The notes under the pieces: generated by a model
Told to the model about the DNA's origin: nothing
The model's input: the letters and a program-made list of their open reading frames with translations, nothing else
The model's database searches: none
Shown here: positions 25,601 through 38,300 of the stretch, piece by piece
Layout: each line of letters opens with the position of its first letter
How positions within the stretch are numbered: the first letter of the stretch is position 1
Assembly (NCBI GenBank): GCA_029339505.1
Contig: JAQISU010000123.1
Span: forward strand, 5,006,501-5,070,500
Length of the DNA: 64,000 bases
Source: Unio delphinus
Taxonomy: Eukaryota > Mollusca > Bivalvia > Unionida > Unionidae
Direction of reading: 5' to 3'
Program-made: the position numbers and the translations under genes

Positions 25601-28600
25601 ATTAACTGCCTAGTTGATTTTCACAAATACTGAATTAAAAAATATACATCTTTTAGTATTAGAAAATTTTGCCCCTGATGCTTCAGCTACACCAGTTACA
25701 ACATGAGTGTTATCTGAAATAAAATCAAACATTATACATTTGGATTTTTCACAGATTGAAATTATTTGGAGATTTGGCAAGACAACTTACTCATTCACTG
25801 TAAGAGAAAAAAATAAAGATTTCTAGCATTGTTTTTTTCAGACTTTAATCATAAATGAACAAAATATATTGTAACTTTTATTAAAGAAGTGGTACTTTCC
25901 AGACCTTTTGTATTATTCTACTTGCAATTTTAGTTTTATTTGGCAACGAGTTCTCTTCATGGTTCTCCCAAAAAAAAACAAGTAATTTTAACAATTCTGT
26001 GTTGTCACAACCTTTAAGTCACATTTTTTTAACTTATAGAATAAATTTAAAGACCTAATGTTTCCTACCTTGAATATTTTCAGCCATTTATTTTATTTTC
26101 TAGTTTCATTGTGTGTTTTTTTTTTTTTTTAATCATATCAATATATATTTTTTATGTTATACATGTTGTCTAATATAAGGTGCTTAGAGCTTTTAAAGAT
26201 TAGGCAATATACAAAGTCATTATTATTATCATTATTTTTATTATTATTTCTAAATCAACATTGCATTGTGGCACAATTATTACTACAAAGATAATTAGGT
26301 GTAGAAATGTTAATGCAAATGCACTATATGAAATACAGAAGTTATGAAAAATACTTATAGTAAAGGTGAAGGACAAGAACTGGTTCTGCAAGGTTAGAAC
26401 CTCTGTTCCAGTCAAGCAATTTGCAGAAATTGTCTTAACAGCAAGCACTTTTTGATAAAACAACTAGGGTGGTTATTAATTTTAGATAAAGTAAACTAAA
26501 TTAAATTAAAGTTTAGATTTTAAAACATAATGAAAGATGAATTGAAGAATTGGAATACTGTTTGTATTTTTTTTATAAGAACTGGCAGGATGCCATGATC
26601 TTTGTTTCTTGACTCTACACATCAAGTTTAGTAGAATATTCATCACTATTTTTAATCTGGTTATGATAGTATATTATACTATTAAGCATACTCCAGACCA
26701 TCACACTTGTATGCAGCATCTGTCAGAAGCATTCTATAAGATTCAAGTAAAGTAATTTTACATTGGTGCAATCCAAAATGCTTTAATTCTGTAAAAAGTT
26801 GTAATTTTTTGTCTTGCAATGAATTATTTTTCTTCTATTTACAGTATTTAGGAATAAGTTGTCAAAAATTTTCAATGCCTGCATACAAGCCAGATCTTGC
26901 AAGGATTGTTATCATGAATATAAACATGTAAGTACACTGGCTGTAAAATCCAATTTTATCCAGCTACTCCAGCAAGGATGATGTAGGAAAACATTCTCTA
27001 CATTCAGTTTTTAGCCAATAGACCAAAATAGCTTATGGAATGGCATGTTTGTTGTCTATGTCTGTTATCCAATGTCTTTTCGCTGTTATCCAGCATCCAT
27101 TAGTGCAAGATTATTATTGCAATTCCAGTATCACACAAAGGGTTACGATGAAATTTCAGCATAAATTATTGAAGCATGAAAAAATTATATTTAAAATAAG
27201 AAAAGTACATGTCCTGGACTGTTGTCATGGATACTGGTCATACTTTGTAAATGAATAGTCCTGGACATAAAACTATGGGATTTGATAATTCTAGCATTTC
27301 CCTCTTGTTATTGCTCACTGTTGATGAACATGCTACTTTTATTTCCAGAAAGTTGCTCTCTTTGAGACTCTATCACATCAGTTGTAGCAAGCTGGGTCCT
27401 TTCTGATGCAGTTCTCACTAATTGTTCAACTTAAAAATATAATCTTCCAGTTTCACATTCATTCTGTTTCTGCATAATGTACCTTTAAAATAAATATGAC
27501 ACGAGTAAAGTGTCATACTTTCTCGCATATTTAATAAACTTAACAGCCTGCCTGTACATGACCAAGAATTCCTTGCAAATAGCAAAAACTCATAAGCAGT
27601 CTTTCTTTATGAAATACATGGCCCAATCCAATTAATACCAGGAATTAACTTAGTTATCTCCTGTATACAGCTTCCAGAAAGATGAAAAAAATCACTATTT
27701 CCTGTCTATGTACAGTACAGATACCAAATATAGTAATTGTGGGGGGGGAGTAACTTATCCAAGATGCTATTGTAATTAACCCATTTTTCACTTTCCATTT
27801 CTTTGGAATCTTTAGCCTGCCATCTGCAGATAGGTTTTATTATCATTACATCAGGTGCTGGTAACTTTAACTTCTTGTTTTTTCATCAGTATTTGTAAAA
27901 TGTATTTTATAATCAATGTGGACTAAGTTGCATTTGATTTTTGTATATTTTGTAAAAGCTGTGGGAAAATTATTTAGCAGGAATTGTTAACGTTTTTGAT
28001 GTTTTCATAAGTCATGTCCTTGATGCAATAATTGGTGTACTGATTGCGCTTATTTTGTGGCATATTACATAATCTGATTGTTTTATTAATGTCATCCTAG
28101 GTACATACCAAGTGTACAAATGTTAAAGGTCCTAGAGGACAGTCACATACTGTGCATCTGGTGTGCTAAATGTCCTTATCAAAACCTTGCAGTACCTGTG
28201 CAGGTTGGTTTGAAGTGACTCAGTCTACTGTACTTTTTAAGCACTTACAAGAGTTACTTCCCATATAGATTCATTATTTATCTTGTATATAGACAGGAAG
28301 ACTCGTTTTTTCACCTTTTTGGGAGAGTTGGATTTTAGAGGTAGCACAGGTTAAATCCTAATGTTACTTAATTGGAGAAGTATTCTGAGAGATACATATT
28401 TTACAATTAATATTTGTTTTCTCAACTTGGATACTTTTTTTTTTTATTCTTCAAAGCAATCAACAAAAACTAAACTATTTCAGATTTATTTTTTAAAATA
28501 GTATATAATGTAGATGAGAAGAGCTATCAAATATTTGCATGTTCTGTAAATACTGCAGGCTTTGAATAAATGGGAATGTTTTTTTAAATACGATCACTGC

Positions 28601-29673
28601 TTACATTGTATTTTCATTATCTACTGTATTGTAAGAGACTTGCTCCATTTTAGTCATTAGGTTTTGGTTTCCATTATGAGAAATTCCTGAAATTATTTTA
28701 TCTGAAACTATTTAAATAATTATTTCTTAAGTTTGGATCATCAACTAGTAAATCCATTTAGGATAATTATATTAGAGACATGTATGTGTAGTTCTCCTAA
28801 TTACCAAGAAGTAACAGTTCCCTCCCTTGTACAAACAAGCCTATTTAGAGTAATTACCCTTTGACTAAAAATTGCTTTTTGTTGAAAAACAGTTTGATTT
28901 AATGTTTTTCGTGAATAGTATTGTGTCTTGGGACATACTTTGTCTTTAATTTAATTTTGTATTACTTTACATTGATGTTCAGTAATCTTTAGACATAATT
29001 GGTCTTTAATTTCAGAATAATCCATATGTGATAGCTGCTAATATATGTTTTGGCTTCCTCTCAGTCTTTCATTTGGCATACCTTGGTTTAATGTTTGACA
29101 GCAGCCCAGGAGAAGAATCAGTAAGTACAAAGTGCTTCATATCTTCTATATTCCAGGAGAGTGTTGGGATTTTTGAAGATTCATAAAATGTATTTTTAAT
29201 ATCATCCAATTGTGAACAAGTTATTTTTTTCATGAAATTTTATATAAAATTACTTGAAATTCAGATTTGATTAAAATAAGAAAATAATAATAGATCTTGG
29301 TTTTTTTAAAAAAACATTTAATCCACTTAAAATCAAAACATGGTTGATCAAGCGTTGACCAACACATGGACCAACACTCATGGAATTAAAGAAACACAAA
29401 ATATACAAAATTTCTGTCTTAAAATCCATTGGACAGTGGAATAATGTTTTTTATTTTGATGCTGTCTTTGCTGCGTTTTGCAGTTATATTGGGGTGGGTG
29501 GGTGTGAGGTTCAAGGAAATGCAAGTTTAATTTTGTTTATTTTTCCACTCATTAAAGACTAGATGTTCCAAGTTTCCCAGAGATCATTGTAACAAGATAA
29601 CCAGGACAGATATTTCGGATTGATAACAGAACACGTTTTATGATACAGATATAAAAATTATGGTTTAATGTGG

Positions 29674-29738
<65 letters not shown>

Positions 29739-32700
29739 CAAAACAATGAAATGCATACGTAGTGTAATCCAAATATTGGATTCAATTAAACATAATTACG
29801 CACAGACTAGAAGATGCTAACAAATTATAAAATGATACAAATCAATGTGTGACGATTTTACCCCAACCCCTTGTATGTAGGTATAAGTTACGATAACTTG
29901 TGATTCTGACTGGCCTTGTACATGTATAAATTGTATGTCTGCCTGACCCAGCTGTGATGTTTCAAATTGTTCTAAGTTAGCTAATCCCCTTACGTAAGAT
30001 GGTCTTTGTTAGCTCTCGAGGGGAGAGGAGACTGTGTCCATCGCGGACGGGTGACGTAACCACATCAAAGGACAGGACAGCGCCAAATGAGAAGACTGTA
30101 ACAATTGATAGACACACAGACAGACATTCGGATGATTGACAGTCAAACGACTGACCAGAGTCGATCGCCCTCCAATCGAAATGCGATGTGGGTGGGACTT
30201 GTTTCGAAAATTTTAGATAACACCTGATGCTTAGTAGGAATTAGTCAGTTCGCTACAATAAGAAATAGAACTCCGTACGGCCAGACGAAAATTGGTGGCA
30301 GACTCAGATTTTGGAAATCAAGGAACTCTTAAGATAGCTTCAAAGGTCAGTGTGATTTTTGTTTGATTTCTGCTTGAAACGTCTGCGGAATGGAAGGATT
30401 CTCGTATGTATATTCATTTTACTTGTATTGTAGTATGAATAGTTAATTATGATATTAATATTTTGCATCTTTCGTGATGTTCGTTAGTACCTTTGCTTGC
30501 AATTGATTATAATGTAAATTCGTTGCATCTTCTTCATGATATTATATTACACCTTATTTTGTGAGGTAAAATGTTGCTCTTCTTTTGTTAGTAATAGGTG
30601 TGCATATTATTTCGTGAATTATTACGTTTACGCTCTTTTGAAAGGACGATTTGTATTCGTGAAGAATTGTATTGTTTGCTAGCCGCTATAAGAATTAATA
30701 TTTTAATTCTTTGTGTAGGTATATTATGGTAGACTAGCACTTTGTTTACGTAATGATATATTTTGCCTTTGAGTTAACGGATTTCCGTTATTGCAATTTG
30801 AATGTGAATATTGTGGATTTGGTACACTTGTGTAGGAAATATATATAAATATATAGATAGTCATATTACTAATAGTAGTAATATTATAATACAATGATAT
30901 TTGAAATATTTGTATGTATATACTGATAGGGCTCAGTATGTAGATGTTTGAATTCTTTGAGATTGTGTCATGGCGCCATTTTGTAAGCGGCGGAAGCGTA
31001 TGGGAATTTCGATGTGTGCGCATGCGTGACCAAAAATGTCCCGCCCTAAACTGATGGTTCAATTCAGTGACTTAGTGTGAGGTAATATTCATCACCCTAT
31101 GCTAATGCACTATACCTTTCAACAGGAAGCTTTCGGGTGACGTTGAAGAGAATTCTGGGGAAATTTCGTGTGACGTTGAAGAGAATTCCGGGGAAATTTC
31201 GGGTGACGTTGAGAGAAATCCGGGAGAATTCCGGATGACGTGGAAAGAATTCCGAGTGAATTTGAGAGATACCGAGTGAATTTCGGGTGACCTCAAGAGA
31301 TACCGTAGAAGAGGAAACGGAAGTAGAGATAGAAGAGGAAACGGAAGTAGAGATAGAAGAGGAAACGGAAGTAGAGGAATCGGAAGGAGAGAAAGATGGA
31401 AGGAGACTTATTTAGATGAGTAACACTCAAGAAGGGAAAATATTCCTCACACTGAAATCAAATGATGATCTAGGGATCATTGGGTCAAGAGTGACATTGA
31501 TTGCTTAATATCTTTAAAATTTTCATTTATTAAATTGTTGTTTAAATTTCATCTTTGTATTTCTTTTAATTTAACTGTCGGCATTGCTGACTGGGGGCTC
31601 GTAGCCATATATAATATATTGTCCAGAAGTAAACATTCTGAATGCGGACCAGGGGAACTTCCTCATAATTCTTTAAGTCTATAGGAAGAACCCCACCCCT
31701 ACTAAACGACACCTTCACACAATGATACAATGATACAAAACAATGATACAATGATACAAAAACCCTAGATAAATATACAACAAAAAAATGAATACAGTTT
31801 ACTCGCGTAGTAAACAATGCAGGATTACTCGTATAGTAAAAATGTATACGCTCAAGTAGCAAAACTATATTTGAAAATAATAAAGGGACACGTAAGAACT
31901 TATCTTTCCAGTCCCAAAACATATACTGGGTTCCACAAACCCATATTAGCCCACGGCTAACAAATTACAAATAAATAGATATATCCGACTATTAGTATAC
32001 AGCTCCACAGCTGATACAATTAAACTTCACAATTTCTACAGACTCTGGACACTCAGAATACTACAAAACATTAGACCCTCCAGACCTTCCAAATATTAGA
32101 CCCTCCGGACACTGGTCATTTAAACAGCTTTACTGCAGGGTCACTCTTGACATTAGACACTCCGGACACTAGACATGAGACACTCCGGCACATTTAACAG
32201 CTCTGGACACACCAGTGCATTTAAACACAGCTCCTGACGTTTGACAGCTCCGGACACCCCTGACGTTTAACACCCTCGTACCAATAGCTGAAAATATACC
32301 TGACACCGTGTACTAACCTTGATACAGACATAACGTAATGACGTTATACATAGTAAATTATAAAGACTATATTATTATAATTTCTAAATGACAGGTTCTA
32401 TAGTAAACCTTCCCTGTTCGATAATGCTGATAGTAAACAATTCTATTTTAACAAAATATAGCTTTACATTACCAATCTAAATGCCTTGCAAACAAGAGTA
32501 GAAAATGCATGCACTATGCTGTGTAAAAGCTATATAACAAACATGCAAAGGTAAATATAGTAATACAAAAGCTATCACTCAGTATCAAAAATGTACTTAC
32601 CCCTACAGCTAAAGTTGTGCCAATCCTCCCTCCCTCGGATCAATAGCCCTACAGCTAGTCCTTTAAACCAGCTGCTTGTTGACAGAACCCTTAGTAATGT

Positions 32701-35277
32701 GAAGATCCTTCACATATAGCAAAGTATTTATACGGATTCGTTCTCTGTATCGAGAACACTCTGCACGTGCGGCATTGAGCGAATCGTACTCACTATTCCG
32801 AAGTACAACTGCCCATATATAAAAATCACCCTCAGGTCGAGTACATGTATTTCCTGAATAAAAACTACATCATTCCGTGACAATCATGTAAAAATAAATT
32901 CAGTATAGAAAACGATGTCTGCGTCTGCATTGCTATAAGGAAGTGTCAAGTATCTTAGGTACTGTTGATATTTCAGCAGATGTCAGAATGTCAATATGGT
33001 GTTTGAATTGTGTGTAAAAAATACATTTTTGGTTTTCCTGAAATTTGCTCACTTGGCGGATGGCTATTCCATTATTGAATCTCAGCTGCATTTCTAGATT
33101 TTACCTTCAGGACTGTATCATACTCTTACACTATTCTGACTCCCAAACTTATCACAAACTTGCCAATAATCTTTAATAAAGATGGCTTAAACATTCTCAT
33201 CCCTGGTAGTGATATGTAAAAACAACATTTGTCCTTCAACACACATCTCTTTCATTTGCCTATGAATTAAAACAAATTGTTTTTTTTCCTTTGTACCGAT
33301 GCAAATTAGTCTTAGACTAATGGGCTGTCCCACAGCAGAGTTTCAAAGGATTTAACACAGCTTCACTGTACTTAGCCAATTAAGTAATCTGTGAAATGGT
33401 GTTTACTTATTTGTGACCACCTTTCACTTGATTCTGTAATAATCTATTCCATAAATTGCCCCTTGGATAGTTTTACGTGGGCTCTAAACAAGACCGTACC
33501 ATTTACACAGATTACATCCTAGGGACATATGGTGGTTTAAAAAAAATGTTTCTATTTATTTCTTTTTAAGACTGATGAACATTTTGTTTTTCAAAACACT
33601 ACCATGTCAGGGGGGTTGTGAGTAATAAAGTGCATGTTTTTCATGACATGGTTTATGTCAGGTATGATATTAAGAATGGATATAGCAAAAGTTACAATAT
33701 ATCATGGATATATCAATAGCATAAGAATGGATATAACAAAAGTTACAATCTGCCATGGATATATAAATAGCATAAGATTGGATATAGCAAAAGTTATAAT
33801 CTGTCATGGATATAGCAATAGTATAAGATTGGATATAGAAAAAGTTATAATCTGCCATGGATATAGCAATAGCCTAAGAATGGATATAGCAATAGCATAA
33901 GAATGGATATAGCAATAGCATAAGAATGGATATAGCAATAGCATAAGAATGGATATAACAAAAGTTACAATCTGCCATGGATATATCAATAGCATAAGAT
34001 TGGATATAGCAAAAGTTATAATCTGTCATGGATATAGCAATAGTATAAGATTGGATATAGAAAAAACTATAATCTGCCATGGATATAGCAATAGCATAAG
34101 AATGGATATAGCAATAGCATAAGAATGGATATAGCAAAAGTTGCAAGGGTTCTATAAAGGGAACATAAGGCTTCATTTTGGCTCTCTACTAGTTCATTTA
34201 TCCAGGTTTTCTGTTTCTCTTTACCACAGTTACAAAGATATCATTGGAAATATTTGCTTTCTATGAATGCTGGATTATATTGTTTGCCTCACTATGAGTG
34301 CTACATCTGTATATTATTGTGCCTCTTTTTTTTACCAATATCCCGCAGGTAGTTTGTATGTGCCAGCTCACAAAACACAACAAAAAATGTAATTGTAGAC
34401 TACTTCATTTTCTTAGGTATTTGTATATGACTTGTATAGATAAAGGACCTGATTAGATTTTCTTGCAATTTAAGCTTCTTTTGAATTTTTATTGATATTT
34501 TCCAACCTAATGACATTCCCTTTAATTATTTGTGAGGACAGTATGCTCAAACTGCTTAACTTAGGTATTTGAAATTTGATCTGTATCATATTATATATAA
34601 TGCAATTACATGATTCAAATATTTCTGATGTATCAGCAAAAACTTAAATAAAACCAAGAAAATTGAGGATGTTCACAAACTCTAGTTTTATTTTATTTTG
34701 ATCTCTCCTGCCCCTTGCTAAAATCTCCCTTTTAAACTCAAAGGGTAAAATACCAAAAGAACTGTTTGGAAACTTTACACACATTTGTCATAATCTAGTT
34801 GATTCTAAATAATAAAGGCTGTTTCGTTTAAACATACATGCTACCCAGGGATCGCGTTTTTTAAAGAAAATACATGCCAGGTACTTCGATTTTACAGAGT
34901 TCTTATTAAAAGGATAAGAAAATTCTAAATTGCATCTTTGGGTGAGTACTCAACTTTAAAATACAGTTTTCACTACCTCTCCTGAATGGATGGTCATATT
35001 GACATGAGGTTTTTACTGTAAGGCTTCTTATGATATCTGATTGCCACTTAATGAAAATGGTGCCCATCTCAGGTCCAAATATGGCAAACATGACAGCCAT
35101 CTTCAGAATCTTCTTATTACTACTCTGTCTGATAGCTAATTCATATTAGCAAGGGTTTTCACCAGAAGATGTCTTATGATGCTTATTTGGTCATAAATGA
35201 AAATGATTCCACTTGGATACCCATTATGGCCACCATCTTTGAAAATGTTTTTACTGTAACTCCTTCTGACAAGATCA

Positions 35278-35339
<62 letters not shown>

Positions 35340-38300
35340 CAGCATGGAGGTTTTACTAAAATACATCTTATGAAGTTGGTCCTAAATGGGATTCTCAAAT
35401 GAAAATGATGCTGATCTGTTACACAATATGGCCACCATGGTGATTTCTTTATGTACATGATGTCATCAACATCAAGCGCATGTATAATGTATACCATCTT
35501 CCTACTGACTGTTGTTGCAGACTTGGGTAATATGATATGTTGTATAACAAAAAGTAGGTTACTTTATGATGTACAAAGCCTTTACAACTGGTCCTCATCA
35601 ATCAAAACCTAGATTAAAGTGATGTGGCATTGATAAAACTAAGCATCATTCTTAGTGTTTCTCCTTTGAATACGTTCCCCAATCACATTACTTTAGGGAT
35701 ATTAGCCTGCTACCTCGCGAATCCAGCCCTACCAAAAGACGAAAATTCGTCTTTCCTGTCTATGTCATATAGACAAAGGGCAATAACTCTTGCCCATTAC
35801 CTCCCCTTGCCGCCCGTTAGGTGTCGCTTCTTTAGTTTTTTAGCTTCGCTGTATGCGAAAACACGTACAATTAGACCTCCAATGAATCCAAGCCATCTTA
35901 GTGTAAATTCTGACCATCCGAAGTTAAATTTGGAATTACTGTGTTGGATAATCATTCCTCTACAGGTCGTATACATTATTTTACAATATTTTCCAATTTG
36001 AGTGACTTTGTCACCTTTTCTAGACTTCGGACCAGGTTGCAACGTGGTCAAAGCACGCTATGGCGGTACTAGCATGTAATACATGTAGCACTCAATAATT
36101 TCGCTTATTCCGTGTGTAACGTTTACGATATTAGCGACTAATAACGTGCTGCATTGATAATGTGTGCTTTATTTATCTTCTTTGACGTTTCAGTAGACTT
36201 CAAAAAAGTCTTTGAACAACCAATTTGCGACTTTAATGGCGAACTTCGTCTTGTAGTCACGAGTTCACGCAACACTTAATCATTTCGCTTCCTCCGTTAG
36301 TTACGGTTATGGAATAGCGACTTTATAGCGTACTGAATTTTTAATTTGTGCTTTGTTTATCTTTTTCTCCGTTTCAGTAGACTTCGTCTCTGAACGACCA
36401 GTTGCGACTATTAATGGCGGAATTTCGTCTTGTAGTCACAAGTTCACGCGACACTAAATCATTTCGCTTCCTCCGTTAGTTACGGTTATGGTAATAGCGA
36501 CTTAATAGCGTGCTGAATTGCTAATTGTGCTTTGTTTATCATCTTTTTCGTTTCAGTAGACTTCGTCTTGAACGAACCATTGCAACACGCTCACGGCGAT
36601 AACTAGTGTTGTCATTAAGAGTTAACATGGCACTGAATAATTTGACTACTCCGTTAATAACGGTTATAGTATTATGGAATTAATAATATGCTGAATTTTT
36701 TAATTTGTGCTTTGGCGGAATTCATGTTGTAGTCATGAGTTCACGTGACACTAAATCATTTCACTTCCTCCGTTAGTTACGGTTATGGTAATAACGACTT
36801 AATAGCGTGCTGAATTGTTAATTGTGCTTTGTTTATCATCTTTTTCGTTTCAGTAGACTTCGTCTTGAACGAACCATTGCAACACGCTCACGGCGATAAC
36901 TAGTGTTGTCATTAAGAGTTAACATGGCACGGAATAATTTGACTACTCCGTTAATAACGGTTATAGTATTATCGAATTAATAATATGCTGAATTTTTTAA
37001 TTTGTGCTTTGTTCTCTTCTTTTGTCGTTTCAGTAAGCAAAGTCGACAACGAAGGCATGAATGGCAAAATGGGTGTTGGCAATGTGGAAATGGAGGAAAT
37101 TATGTTGACATGGTTTAGGCTGCCCAGTGGGTGTAAATTTCACCGCAGATCCGTACATGGCTTTCGGGCCTGTAAGTCCGGACGCATGGAGTCTATGCTG
37201 GATCAATTGGATCCATTTTAATATGCACTTTCGCCGGCCTTCCAGCTGTCAGTCCAGCCGACACCGTCAGTTCAGCCGGCACTTCAGAAGGCAAACCGGC
37301 ATTAACCATCCATCCGGCACCGTCCGTTCAGCCCAAATGGCACCGGACGGCCAGCCGACCTTCCAGCTTGCATCAACAGGCACCGGCCGTTCAGCCCAAA
37401 TGGCACCGGCCGGCCAGCCGACCTTCCAGCCTGCGTCGACAGGCACCGGCCATCCATACGGCAACGACCGTTCAGCCCAAATGGCACCGGTCGTCCAGCC
37501 GACCTTCCAGCCGGCATCAACCGGCACCGGCCGTCCATCCGGCAACGACCGTTCAGCCAAATTGGCACCGGTCGTCCAGCCGACCTTCCAGCCGGTATCA
37601 ACCGGCACCGGCCGTCCATCCGGCAACGACCGTTCAGCCCAAATGGCACCGGTCGTCCAGCCAACCTTCCAGTCGGCATCAACCTGCACCGGCCGTCCAT
37701 CCGGCAGCGACCGTTCAGCCCAAATGGCACCGGTCGTCCAGCCGACCTTCCAGCCGGCATCAACCGGCACCGGCCGACCATCCGGCAACGACCGTTAAGC
37801 CCAAATGGCACCGGTCTTCCAGCTGGCATCAACCTGCACCGGCTGTACATCGGATTTACGGAGATTATAGTGATGTACCCGTCAGTCAATCTACACTACT
37901 GGTTACATATCACTACCATGAGAGAAATGTTATAGATGAATCTCCCTCCAATCAGACCATTCGAGAGGCAGGTGCCGGTCATAGCCGGACCTTCGCCGAC
38001 ATTCCGGCCGACCATATACCAGACAAATTAGTCGGTATTGCCGGTGTACACCTCCCGTCATGTCAAATATGTGACGGTGTGATTTTAAAACAAGGGAGAA
38101 TTAGTGACATTATCAGAGGTGACGGAATTGAGTTATCTATGCCACTTGGTATGCGCTACCCAGATATGACAGCTTTACCAGAACAGGTCTTTCAGGCCGA
38201 CCATCCGCCAGTTCAATCAGCCGGCAGTGCTGGCCGTCCATATGTTCACGGCTTCTCCACAAGGGAGATTTAGTGAAAGTGTCAATTATGACAGAATTGC

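Larger units (their letters stand above)
29850..32880. mobile_element. Compositionally distinct insertion, possibly LTR-related
   Basis: This roughly 3-kb stretch in the last PORCN intron is richer in GC and CpG than its flanks. It contains two sequences resembling retroelement primer-binding sites: ttggtggcag near 30289, and tgggggctcgt near 31591, which matches the first 11 bases of the well-known tRNA-Pro primer site. It also has short tandem repeats and a TATA-like catatataaaa near 32814. No protease, RT or integrase frame was found, and no pair of direct long repeats or target duplication was resolved. It could be a solo LTR with partial leader, or an unrelated non-autonomous element. 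Confidence 0.3.

Noticed and set aside
28101..28169. Possible extra PORCN exon open for 22 codons in the right phase
   Set aside because: No similarity to the family, ends in a stop, and no good downstream donor in frame. The neighbouring exons already join at the position expected from vertebrate PORCN.
37267..37889. Long minus-strand frames in the gag repeat
   Set aside because: Antisense shadows of a GC-rich stop-poor repeat; all other DIRS-like domains are on the + strand.
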